A stretch of DNA of 35,242 bases, taken from positions 1-35,242 of the forward strand of contig JADHZB010001946.1 of NCBI GenBank assembly GCA_015657535.1. The letters are read 5' to 3'. The DNA comes from Nephromyces sp. MM_2019 (Eukaryota; Apicomplexa; Aconoidasida; Nephromycida). The notes beneath the pieces are model-generated. The model was not told the DNA's origin, did no database searches, and saw only the letters and a program-made list of their open reading frames with translations. The translations under genes and the position numbers were made by a program. Below, piece by piece: positions 1 to 11,200 of the stretch (positions are counted from its first letter, which is position 1; each line of letters begins with the position of its first letter).

Positions 1-22
1 TATATATATATATATATATATA
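1..22. repeat. (TA)n microsatellite at window edge
   Basis: Uninterrupted alternating TA fills the first 22 bases. By the gene model it lies in an intron of the UTP20-like gene on the minus strand. Confidence 0.9.
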
Positions 23-235
23 GTATCAAGTATGTATATATCTTATAATTATTAGAGTATGTAAGTCATTTCAGAAAATCCTACTTTTTGTATATATATA
101 TACATATGTATATAGAAATCTATCAAGGTATATATCAAATTACACACATATGTACATGTGTGTGTGTAAAGGTATGTGGGTAGATTAAATGTGTATATAA
201 GTAATAGGTATATATAGAATGCGTATATATGTAAT

Positions 236-380
236 GGATACTATATATATATATATATATATATATGTTATGTGTATGTATTGGATATGTATAGCTATAT
301 ATGTTGTGTGTATGTAATGGATATGTGTAACTATATATGTTGTGTGTGAAATGGATATATATATATATATATATATATGT
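236..380. repeat. Imperfect 34-36 bp tandem repeat with TA/TG tracts
   Basis: The word GGATAT preceded by TGTATGTAATG or a variant recurs at about 236, 283, 319 and 353. The last two spacings are 36 and 34 bp. The first spacing is longer because of an inserted TA run. Each unit also carries CTATATATGTTGTGTG or a variant. The array ends in a TA run followed by a TG run just outside the exon that ends at 407, so it is intronic. Confidence 0.7.
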
Positions 381-406
381 GTGCGTGTGTGTGTGTATTA
401 GCTTAC

Positions 407-1451
407 CCTAGCAATAATACTCATCAAAGTTAAGATACTATCAAAACTTGTAGACTCAACATCATTAAGATATTTGAGTAATGTTTTAAGTATATCATTG
501 AGATTTAGAAGAATGTGTGGTAAAGAAACAGCTAAAGGTGATAATTCTTCACAACAATCATGAAATACTTGTGTCCTATCTGTACCCTTCAATTTTTGAA
601 GTGCAGTGTAAAAATGTGTAGCTCTTAAATCTGTAAAAAAAATGATTAGATTATATAAAATGTGTGTGTAATTAATTCAATTTTTATGATTTTTCCTATA
701 TATGCACTCTATCTATAATTTTACTCTCTTATGTTAATATATATCTCGTTTTGTATATATATAGAGTGTGTGTTTGTGTGTGTTTGTCTATACATGCTTA
801 TATACACTGTGTATGTACAAGTCGTTTTGTATATATTCATATGTAGTATGTAATGATTGATATTTACACATATACAGATTGTCACTAACGATTCATACAT
901 ATTTATATACAGTGTGTAATGATTCATATGTATAAATAAATAATGTGTAACAATTCATACATACTGATAAGTAATTATTCATATATAATTGATATATGTA
1001 TATAGAAATAAGTATATACATACATAACCATATAACATCATAGTACATATAACATACATATATATATATCAATACATATGTATTCACAGAGATAACAAAA
1101 AAATATCAAGATTATATATAACCCTACAATGATGTAGTACTGAAACATGTAAGTGTAGTAAAAAAACAATGATAGAAGGAGTGATATATATTGAGGTATA
1201 GTCTAAACACAATTGCAAAAACTGACAAACCACAAACATATTCCTTAATCCCTAAACAATATGTATATTGATAGTATGAAATATATATACTTACCATCAG
1301 ATTGTTTAGATGATATATTTTCTAAGGTAGAACTCTGTTGAATGTGATAGTTTGTTGAAATATCAATCAACTTCAATCGATCTCTGAATTTGGTGAATTT
1401 GAATTTCTTTTTGGAATGGCTTGGGCCATGTTTATCAACAAATAACTTCAT
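407..1451 (-). CDS. UTP20-like U3 snoRNP / small-subunit processome protein, N-terminal part (partial)
   Basis: Two exons are visible on the minus strand: 1451-1295 (ATG at 1451) and 630-407, together 127 codons. The gene then enters an intron that leaves the window on the left. The donor at 1294 reads G|GTAAGT, the acceptor ends TTTTTTTTACAG, and the next donor reads AGG|GTAAGC. Joining makes GAT (Asp) across the junction and keeps the frame open. The start is supported by an in-frame TAA a few codons upstream. The N-terminus is basic (KKKFKFTKFRDRL) and is followed by helical HEAT-like sequence (YTALQKLKGTDRTQVF, LLNLNDILKTLLKYL). Order and spacing resemble the N-terminus of UTP20, a giant HEAT-repeat protein of nucleolar pre-18S rRNA processing. 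That match is from recalled family sequence only. Another HEAT protein is possible; the exon structure is more certain than the name. Confidence 0.55.
631..1294 (-). other. Intron 1 of the UTP20-like gene, 664 nt
   Basis: The interval lies between the GTAAGT donor at 1294 and an acceptor preceded by a pyrimidine run at 631-632. It is dense in TATA and TGTGTA words. The short reading frames in it (Tyr/Ile/Asn/Cys-rich) are translations of these repeats and look non-coding. Confidence 0.6.
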
Positions 1452-3053
1452 CTTTACAATATTTGAAATTTAAGATTAATATAGTGTATTGACTGAGAGG
1501 ATGAATATGTTTTAATTAACTTCAGATTAGAAGTTTATGTTAGTGTATGTAAGTTAAGAAACAAATAAGTATAGATAAACAACATATTGAGATATATACA
1601 AGATATCCAATATATATAGATAAATATATAAATAATTCAAGTGATGTTGTGTTGGTTTTATAAAAAACGAAAAAAAAACAACAAAAATAATAAATTATAT
1701 TCAAAGTTGACGATATTTGATGTTAAGTGAGTTGATTATATATATATATATATACACATAGTTGATTATATATGCATGTTAAATATATATGTATATAGAT
1801 AAGAGCACACATATATACATATATATATATACATAAATATATATATTATATGTGACAAGTTATATATATCTAATCACATAGACACGTATACATATACATA
1901 CACACATGAATATATCTACATACATGTAATTGGGTATATATGTATGTATAATTATAGTCACATACATGCGCATAAATATATATACATATATCTTTATATT
2001 AGTTATTATTAAATTTGAGTTTTTGCAGTTTTAGGTAAGAATATCTTAGTTATACTAAATAAATAACTTTAATATCAGTATACTATTTAAGATCAGTTAC
2101 AGTTTAATTTATTTATTCATTATTTTTCACAGTATATATAATTGTATATCTTACTTACTTCAAATAATATACACACAATTCAAATATTTAACAATTTAAT
2201 TCAGTAGTTTGCTACATATAAAGACCGCAATAAAAATATTTTAATTTCAATTTATTTAAAGTTAATATTTTTACAACAATTCAGACATTAATGTTATAGA
2301 AATCTAAACTTTTATGGTAGTCAAAATTGCTTTATACTGTTAGCATTAATGTATTTATTAGAAATTCAATCAAAGAAAATATATACAATTTGAGAAACAA
2401 TTATTTTAAAACTATAACTAAAGAACCATATACAGCTTAAGAGACAAACATTTGAACATTATTATTATCTATTTAAACTGTTAAAAGGTGTATTGATTTT
2501 TCTTTTAAGAGCTTAAATGTGTATTTATTATATATATATGTTTTCATTGGTTTCTGTGGTCAAAGGCATACGAACAAATGTTTTAAGTCAAAATTAAGCT
2601 ATTCAATAATATATATTTTATATAAGCTATTATTCTCAATCTCATAGGTTTATTTCATCTCTTATCAGCATGTATGTAAATTCATCCAATCATTATATAA
2701 ATTAATTTTTATATGTTCATTTAATATAATTACAGTATGATCAATTATAATCCTCAATTTTACATCGTTACTAATTAAATTGTTTAGATATTAAATTCAC
2801 TATATAGATTTATATATATGAATTTCAAGACATTGGTAGTGAAGACTGATTGAAGGTTGTAATGTATTTCATTATGTTAGGTTGAAAAATGTATAGTTCG
2901 GTAGAAAGTTTAAATTAGTATGCTAAAATGTGCATGGCACCGAATTATACGAAATTCTAAGAATTTTAGTTTTAAAAAGACTCAATTTTTATGGTGAAAG
3001 CGTAGTATATCTGCGAAATCATAAATAGGAAAGTATTAAGGTGGAATTTATTT
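1452..3053. other. Intergenic, tail-to-head between two minus-strand genes
   Basis: I see no gene. TA-rich runs lie at about 1738-1754 and 1794-1850, with dispersed ATACATATA words. The part after 2000 is plain AT-rich sequence without long microsatellites. The interval should hold the 5' flank of the UTP20-like gene (near 1452) and the 3' UTR of H2A.Z (near 3053). No individual promoter or polyadenylation element stands out. Confidence 0.6.
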
Positions 3054-3712
3054 TTACATCTTTTTCATCTTCTTCGGTGCAGCCATGTTTACGGGGCCCT
3101 TTGTCATAAGTGATTTGTGGATGTATGGGATAACACCACCACCAGCAATAGTAGCCTTGATAAGTGTGTCTAACTCTTCGTCACCTGAAAATAAATAATT
3201 TGAAATAAATGATAGATTGGGTATTTATATATGAAGCTAAAATCATAAATTATTGGTAAAAAAAACTTATATTTGAAATAATGTCAAAATAGTATTGATC
3301 AAAATTTTTTGATATATCAAGCCATAAGTGAAATTCTTAGATATATTTAATACTCACCACGAATAGCTAATTGTAGATGTCTTGGTGTAATACGCTTAAC
3401 TTTCAAATCTTTAGAGGCATTACCAGCTAACTCTAGCACTTCAGCAGTTAAGTATTCCAAAATGGCAGAGGTATATACAGCAGCAGTAGAGCCAACACGG
3501 CTGTCTGCAGCCATTCGTCCTTTGAGCATCCTGTGTACTCTTCCAACGGGAAATTGTAAACCAGCTCTTGCGGCACGTGATAATGGTGACTTCTTGCTCT
3601 TTCCTGGGATGGTTTTACCTTTTCCTCCCTTACCACTGCCACCGACCATACTGTGGCCAACTTTACCGCCTTTTCCACCAACCTTTCCTCCTGCTTTACC
3701 TGCTCCTTCCAT
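3054..3712 (-). CDS. H2A.Z: Histone H2A.Z variant
   Basis: A complete two-exon gene: exon 1 3712-3358 and exon 2 3184-3054, with a 173-nt intron. The donor reads CGTG|GTGAGT and the acceptor ATTTTCAG. The 161-residue product begins [16 protein letters not shown], a Gly/Lys-rich tail with many acetylatable lysines. It then has the H2A histone fold: [37 protein letters not shown], and [16 protein letters not shown] joined across the intron to [24 protein letters not shown], and GGGVIP rather than the canonical H2A equivalents, identify the Z variant. The product packages DNA in nucleosomes, usually at regulatory regions. The Gly/Lys-repeat tail is the strongest taxonomic clue to Apicomplexa. 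The short C-terminus ends in lysines (KKMKKM). I am very confident of the identity and exon limits. Confidence 0.97.
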
Positions 3713-6004
3713 TTGGCTGAAGTTTATAAAGTAGACATGGAAGAAAGTAATAAGTATATGAATTAGTCTTATTTGAATCTCTAGTCAGGCACTTAATGGG
3801 CATTATAACACAAAAGAACATTTAAGACATGGAGTTTATTATGAGAAAATCAATGTGTAGTCAGTGCTGACTTCTCACCCTTGGGTGCTTAAAAAAAGTA
3901 TATTAATAAGATTTAGTGAAATCTAAGAAAAAATTATAAATTTAACATCAGTTTATTGTTATTACCTAATTTTCTAATGTGATGGTGGTGTGTTCAATGT
4001 ATGTAAATGTAATGTATATGTATCAGGGATAGTCTTTAATAGGTATACGATGTGGATGTTAATACATTTTATCAATGAAATGTTTGCTTAACAGATAGAT
4101 ATGTGAGAAAAGGCAATTTGGTTGGTATGTTTCCAAAGGATTTATTAGGAGACACAAGAAAATAAATCTTAAGAAAGTTGAAAAGATCAAAATATCCAAA
4201 ATTTTACCTTTTGAAATGACAACTTTAAAGGTGTAAGAGAGTAATTTGTATGTTTAAAAACAATAAATATTATTGAAAAGAATTTTCTTAAATAAATTTT
4301 ATTAAAATTAGGAAAACGATAGTTACTGTTAATGAATTTTATAATTTATTTTAAACAAATGAAGGAGGAGGGAAGACGGGAGAGGAGGATGATGAAGGAA
4401 TTTGTGATTTGGTTATCACTTTTAATAGGACTTGAGGATTTACGTAGATATAGTATGTGTTTGTGTATACACTATTATTATATATATATATATCTACAAC
4501 ACATGTAGCATATATTTTACTAAAATGTGTAGTTTTCTGAAAACGTATTACAAGACACAACTCTAGTTTAAAGTGATAGTAAAATATAATTTCTTTAACT
4601 TCAACACTATTCGAATAAATTCTATCACGTTACTTAAATATTTGTATTTTATAGTTATGTTTGATCCCTTTAGTTAGGATACTCTCTTAAAGAATTGTTA
4701 ATTTACTATGTGATAAGAATTATCCTATTCACTGAGGTAAAATTTTCCACTCAAGTAAGTCTAGAATGGATAGAGCTCAGAAATAGATAAGAGGTAAATT
4801 ACAAATCTGTGTATTAAGTATAGTTGTGGCATTTTCATTGTCTTGAATATTTATGCCATTTGACATTCTTAATTAAAAAGAGGTTTTTGGAACTTTTGTA
4901 ACAACTAACTTCGATTTGATATATAAACTCTAAAGGTTTGAAATTATTATTTTTTATCATCTCCTGCTTAATGAAAAATTATCTTGGTAAAATCTCCTTA
5001 CTCACATTATGTATACACTTGGTAAAGATAAAAGTATAGCCCAAAGCTTAATTTTTATTCCTTACAAATTGCATACATGGTTTTATTTTCTTAAAATTAT
5101 CATTATCTTTATTATTTAGGATGCTTAAATATATGCCCAAAATAGCTCGAAACCAAAGTTTTTAACTTTATTTCATTAGCTCCACATTTTTAATATTTGA
5201 AACTTATTTAAAGTTTGCTATGTATGAATGTATCATATTTTTATCTATTTTTCTTATAATTAGTAAGAGACTCCTCCTTATCTTATTACACATTTCTATA
5301 ACTAAAAATGAAACTAAAGATCTTAAATTTATTAATAATTAACTGAATATATTAAAAATTATAGGTAAATACAGAATCAAATTAATTTTGTATTAGAGTT
5401 TGAAAATATTTTTTTTATTATATAATGTGTAGTCCCATTTTTTAACAGAAGTTTTTTTTAAGCGTTTTTACTATTAATTTTTAATTTGCATCAGCTGCAT
5501 TAAGGTAAAGTTTGTACATGTTGGAGTGTATGATATGCAAGCACTTGTTTTTACCAGCATAAGAAGCATAAATCATTCCATATAAAATACATAAACGTTA
5601 TTTAAAAATTTATACCAAGTTTGTAGGAGGTAAATTAATAAAGCCATTGGCAACGTGTATACGTAACGCACAGCTTCCCAATTTGTACTATTGATGTTAT
5701 TTGTTAAGTAACGCATCGCTTAATTGTTTATTCTTGGCTAAACAGCTGATTAAATTATACAACTTGTTAAGTAAAAATATTTTATAAACCTAGCAACACC
5801 CTATTTTGGGTACATACATATCAGATGAATCATTAAGTTTAATGCTTAATGAAACTAACTATACTGGAGTACAACCCAAGAGAAAGAATTTATAACTCAA
5901 AGAAACTCGATTAAAACTTGAATCGTTTTTCATATATAATTTATTTTAGAATATATATTCTTACGTATGCTTGTGTGTATTTTATATTCATTATTACCAC
6001 CGAA
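3713..6004. other. Divergent intergenic region between H2A.Z and the carrier gene
   Basis: Divergent promoter region of about 2.3 kb. A modest TG-rich patch lies at 3970-4030 and a TA run near 4480-4492. From about 4600 onward the sequence is ordinary AT-rich DNA without TG/CA arrays. The octamer GTAACGCA occurs twice on the plus strand (5663 and 5708). I see no convincing gene or RNA here. Confidence 0.6.
5663..5715. promoter_or_regulatory. Pair of GTAACGCA octamers upstream of the carrier gene
   Basis: GTAACGCA appears at 5663-5670 and 5708-5715, about 300 bp before the carrier start codon. CG-containing octamers are rare in this AT-rich flank, so a duplicate is a candidate transcription-factor site. 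There is no further evidence of function. Confidence 0.25.
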
Positions 6005-7311
6005 ATGTCTAATACTGTACCCTTAACCACCGAACCTCCTAAAAATGAAACCAAACTATTTGATGTACTAAAACAAGCTCAAAGCAAGGCCTTAAGAGGT
6101 GGTCTTGCAGGAATGAGTGCTCAAGGGATTAATGTACTAAGCTTTATGTGGCTTAGAACTACCATGAATTATCAATACCGTTATGGTAGTGGAACTTTTA
6201 CAGCTCTTAAAACCCTTTGGAAAGAAGGTGAATTTTTATAGCCAATCCAAATAATCAAATTTTTATCTAAACTTTATTACTCTTTCGTCGCACATTTACT
6301 TTCATAAACTATGCCATATATCATATTTTTCTAATCTCTAAAGGGGGTGTACCAAGATTTTATAGGGGACTTATACCAGCCCTTATTCAATCACCTGTGA
6401 GTCGCTTTGGAGACACGGCAGCAAATGTCGGAATGTTATCTTTTCTCGATAATACTGAGAGTACCAAGAACATGAACATAGGCCTAAAAACAGCAGCAGC
6501 ATCAGGAGCTGCTGGAGTTTTCAGAATTTTATTGATGCCTATTGATGGTATTGAAAATCATGCAAAACAAAATTTCTCTTTCTGTTCTTAAATCCCTGAA
6601 TAATTTTTAATAGCATGGAAAACTATAAAACAAGTCGAAGGTGGCGATGGCTTACGCACTCTTGTTACAAAAGGTAGTAAATTGGATAAATAATCTTGCT
6701 GGCTTATGCCTAATCTTTTAAATAATTATTGCTTATTTCGGTATTCATATTACAATATTAATTTAATTTGTACCACACCACTTTTCAGTACGAACCCATG
6801 GTATAAGCAAGTTATTTCATGGTAGTCTTGCAGCAATGACTGCTACCTGGGTTGGACACTATCCGTGGTTTCTTACACACAACTATCTTTCGAAGAATAT
6901 GCCACAATTCGAATTTCAATATGGAAAGCTAGTCAGAAATGCAACTATAGGATTTTGTGCATCATTCGTGTCGGACACATGCTCTAATTCAATTAGAGTA
7001 GTGAAAACTACTAAACAGACTTCTAAGGTGATTTTAAAATCATAAATTTCTTGTTTTATTCATATGATTTTTTTCTAAATACACATCAGGTTCCCCTAAC
7101 CTATGCCACGACAGTTAGTGAAATTGTAAAGAAGGATGGTATTATTGGACTATTCGGAAGAGGTTTGGGAACTAGGTTAATGACTAATGGCCTACAAGTA
7201 AGAGAAGCACAAATTATCACCATAAACTCGTTAAAATAACAATTTAATTTTTAGGGTATGGTATTTTCTGTTGGATGGAAAGCAATTGAAGATTTATTCA
7301 GCAAAAAGTAG
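6005..7311 (+). CDS. Divergent mitochondrial carrier family (SLC25-like) transporter
   Basis: Six exons: 6005-6227, 6344-6547, 6614-6673, 6789-7027, 7090-7197 and 7255-7311, encoding 296 residues. All five introns (57-116 nt) are GT-AG, and every junction keeps the frame. The length is typical of three-repeat inner-membrane carriers. Repeat 1 starts LRGGLAGMSAQG and ends in a carrier signature, VPRFYRGLIPALIQSP. Repeat 2 has the clearest signature, PIDAWKT at about residues 140-146, split by the intron at 6548. Repeat 3 ends GLFGRGLGTRLMTNGLQG followed by a VFSVGWKAI-type tail. The PxDxxK motif is degenerate in repeats 1 and 3 (no Pro). The substrate cannot be predicted and nothing shows where the protein sits in the cell. 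An in-frame ATG at 5918 would add 29 hydrophobic residues; I prefer the ATG at 6005 because MSNTVPLTTE is a normal soluble N-terminus. Confidence 0.85.
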
Positions 7312-8264
7312 CCGATTCCTTTTTGCTTTTAAGCAATTAATATTCTTTATAAGCTTATAGAGCACCACTTGCCTGAAACTTTTTCGTTTATTTAAAAGAA
7401 GAATTTTTAAATAAATCAATAATATTAAAGGGGCTAAAAGAAAAACACAAGTCCTCTTAATACTTAACAATATTGAGATTACATCTCTGTTGCAATTTCT
7501 AGCAACATTTAGGATTTATTTTATATTATTTCATTCACTATTGTCATATTTTAAAACTGATGAAATTTTTTTATTCGATTTTTTTTATATAAAATTAAGT
7601 TTTGAAATTATCATGCAGCCCCTTACATAATATAAAATGATCAATAGAATCCTAATTTACACAATCTTTGGTCTTTATTCAAACATTTAATTATAATACA
7701 CATTACCTTATTCAACCAACTATATAAGATTTGAATTTACTGACATATATTAACATTATCAATTCTAGATAAAGCCTATATATAACACATACTAGGTTTA
7801 ACGTTTGGTGGCTATAAAGATTTGATAGTGCTATTTGTTATACTTTACCTTGCAACTATCTACAAAACTAAAATCAATTGGTATTATAAATTAAACAATG
7901 TGCTTTTTTTAAGTGCATTCTAAGATTAATTGAGCAAAAATTGGAAACTCTTTTCCAAAGTGCTAGTTTCTAGATATACAATTGTTAGATAGGCTAAATT
8001 TTTCTATTTTTATTTCTAGGAATAAGAAATTATAGCACAGCCAATATAAATTCCCAAATTCAAACCTTTCTTGTAAGATTTGATTGATTCGCTAATTATA
8101 TAAGGCTATTTATTATAACTGCTTTAAGTCTCAAAAGATTAAATTATATTTATATCTTAACAATTTTGATTTTTCAAGGAGATTTTTAATTTAGTTAATT
8201 TAAAGCAATGTGAAAGTGACGTGAATTTTGCCCGCATGGCTTGATTCAGAATTTTTACTATAGG
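7312..8264. other. Intergenic, same-strand
   Basis: AT-rich spacer of about 950 bp between the carrier stop and the coiled-coil gene start. I see no gene, RNA or tandem repeat. It contains the carrier 3' UTR and the promoter of the next gene. Confidence 0.6.
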
Positions 8265-11200
8265 ATGAATTCTGAGCTTTTGTATAAACTTGCAAGCATT
8301 TTAAGGGTGCTTGACAACTTTCAAAAGTTTTTGAACGTTGCAAGTAAGTACTCTTCCAGCAAACAAAGCAATTCTTTTAAAAAAGCAACTAGTAAAGCTG
8401 GTGGAGGTGTTGGAGCAATCGGGTCAGCATTTTTTACACAATTCAGCCTTATAAGCACATATGGGGGATATGAAGAAAGCAAGCCTAAAGGTAACAATGC
8501 TTATCCAAAAGAGTCGAATTAGTTTTAGTTTTAGCTAAAACTCAAGGCTTTAGATATAATACTGATTTCTATTAATTGCTTTATATAGAGGAAAGCAGCC
8601 CTTTTTTGCGGCAAAAGACGATTCAGAGAAGAAATTTGCTAGAGTCCAGCAAAACTTTAAGGATTGCTCAGTCAGGTTATAGGTTGCCACATTATTTTTA
8701 GTTGCTTAGTTTTAAAAATCAAATTCACTTAAATATAACAGCATCCGAGAATGAGCTTTCAGATCAACAAGAGCAGGGAATAAAATTAAGCTCAGAGGAT
8801 GCGGGTAGCAGTCGAAAGGTGAGAAATTAATTTTAAACAACGTAATTCCCGATTTCACTATCACTGGTAACCGTAACAGAGTTCCGAAAGACCCCGCCCT
8901 GAAGATATAGAAAGTTCGAGAGGAGAAGATGGGAGCTCAGCTCAGAAATTGTCATCAGAATCCGGTGATAACAGTGAATTTGATTCTAATGCAGTGATTG
9001 ATGATGAAATGGAGGGTAAGTATTAAATTTCTACTAGAATTTTGGTCTTATTAATTAAATTTTGTACGTTCTAGAATTTAGCCTTGAGGATGTTTCAAAA
9101 TTAACCGATGAGGAAATAAATGAGCTCATGGGTCCAGAGACTTTGGCTGGGATTTTCGATAGGATCTTAAGCTACCTTAATGATGACATCAAAATAATGA
9201 TCGAGAACCTGAGAAATGAGGTAGTTCACATTAAAACTGAGAATATCACGGCTTCGTTAAATAAAGTAACAAATTGTAAATTTTTTTCTAGAATTCACAT
9301 TTGAAACAAGAGGTCCTTTCGATGAAGAAAAAGCTTGAATTAGCTGTTACGTCAAATGATGAGCAAGTAATAAACTTACAGAATTTAAGGGATTAGAATT
9401 CAAATTTAGAATTTTTTCTAAGGCTTTAGGAAGAGCTAGTCTTATATTAAATCAAATTTAATATATCTTAAACATTCTTTTAAAAATATCAGATACAAGA
9501 GCTCTTAAGCCTCACTATTAAGCTAGCTGACTATGAAAGTGAAACTCAAACTCTTAACAAGCATCTCAATGAATTCGAAGAGGGTTTAAGTGCATACCAG
9601 GTTATAGTTCAATATTTTGAAGAAAGTAGATGTTTGACCTATAGGCCGATAAATAGCTAGTTACGAACTACAAGTAACATCCTTGCTCTAATTTTAAAAT
9701 TTTGAATTTTGTAATTAGGAAAAAAAGCAAGAGAGTGAAGAGCTCAATAAGGAAAAATCCCGCTTGGATGCTGAAAAAAAAGCCCTAATGGAAAAAATTG
9801 CAACATTAACCAAGAGTCTGGCAGTGCGCTGTACTCCCGAAGAATTTTTAGCCCTTACTGAACAGCTACAAAGTCTTAAAAATGCTCTAGCTACGAAGGA
9901 AGAAAAGGTTGAGTTGATAGAACTTATACAACATGACTAAAATTCAAGTCAATTTCACCTTTTGATATATTCTACAGATCCTACAAGTGACAAATTTATT
10001 AACAGAGAAGCAAAAGTTAATAGAGGATTTAACGTTTTCGAAGTTATCCAATTTCATTAATGTAAGACAAACGTTGAGTTAATCTTGGTCATATGATCAA
10101 AGTCTATTTATAAGCTGATCACTCGGGTATATAATATCTTTTTTTATATTTATCAACGCTTTCACGTTAATCAGAGTGCAACAGATACCCCTCAAAGAAA
10201 AAGCTCCTTAAGGCTGAGTAATGTGAGAAGAAGTTTTGATAGTTTTAATAGCCTGACGAAAGATTCAAGATCTTCAAAAGCTGAGCCTGAAACGGTTTTT
10301 GTGGAAACTAAATCCACTTCTGAAATAGAATTGATAAACTCACTTACCGATACTATTGCCCAATTAAATCAAGAGATCTCAGAAAAAGTGAATATAATTG
10401 AAAATTTAGGCGAAGAAAATGAAAGTTTAATTCAGCTTTTAGAGCAGGCAAAGAAAGAAGCAAGTTTGTCACAATCTAATTTAGATGATATTGAGGTTAT
10501 TAACAAATTAAAGGAGATATTAAAACACTGTCATGAAGATATATCGGTTCAAAACACTAGATACTTACAAGCTGTTAGAAAAATTGAAGTACTCGAGAAA
10601 GAAATTAGTCAAATTCCACCATCTCTAATAAGCGAAAGTGAGCTGGAACTTATCAAGTCAAATCTTGATGCCTCAAAGAAAGCAGTTCAAGATCTTGAAG
10701 AAGTGAACAAAAATCTCGAAACTGAAAACTTAAATTTGAGCTTTAAGCTAGAAGAAAAGGTTAGAGAGGTCGATGCAGCTAATGAAAACGTAATTAGTCT
10801 AAAGCAACAAATATATGACCTTGAACAAGCACAAATAGAAGCCAAAAGATTACAGGGGGAAAATGAAGCTAGATTAACAGAAATGGCAGAACAGATTGAG
10901 TCTGACAAATTAAAGGTTGAAGCAAAAACTACAGAATATGAAAACCTTTTCTCAAATATTGAAGAGCTTAGTGAAAAATTAAACAAAGCAAAAATACAAG
11001 TCGCTGATCTAGAACTAGAGTCAAAAGACAAAGACACTCAGATATTTGATTTGAATGAGTATAATAAGAGGCTCAATGAAGAAAATAAAGCGCTAGAAAA
11101 TGAAGCACTTAAAATAAAAGCCGAATTAGAAGCTCAATTGAATTTGTATAACACCCAGGCTTCTGATTTACAAGAGTCAATAAGTGATTTACAACAAAAA

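Noticed and set aside
3462..3734. Plus-strand 90-codon Pro/Leu-rich frame over H2A.Z
   Set aside because: Antisense of the Gly/Lys-rich histone tail.
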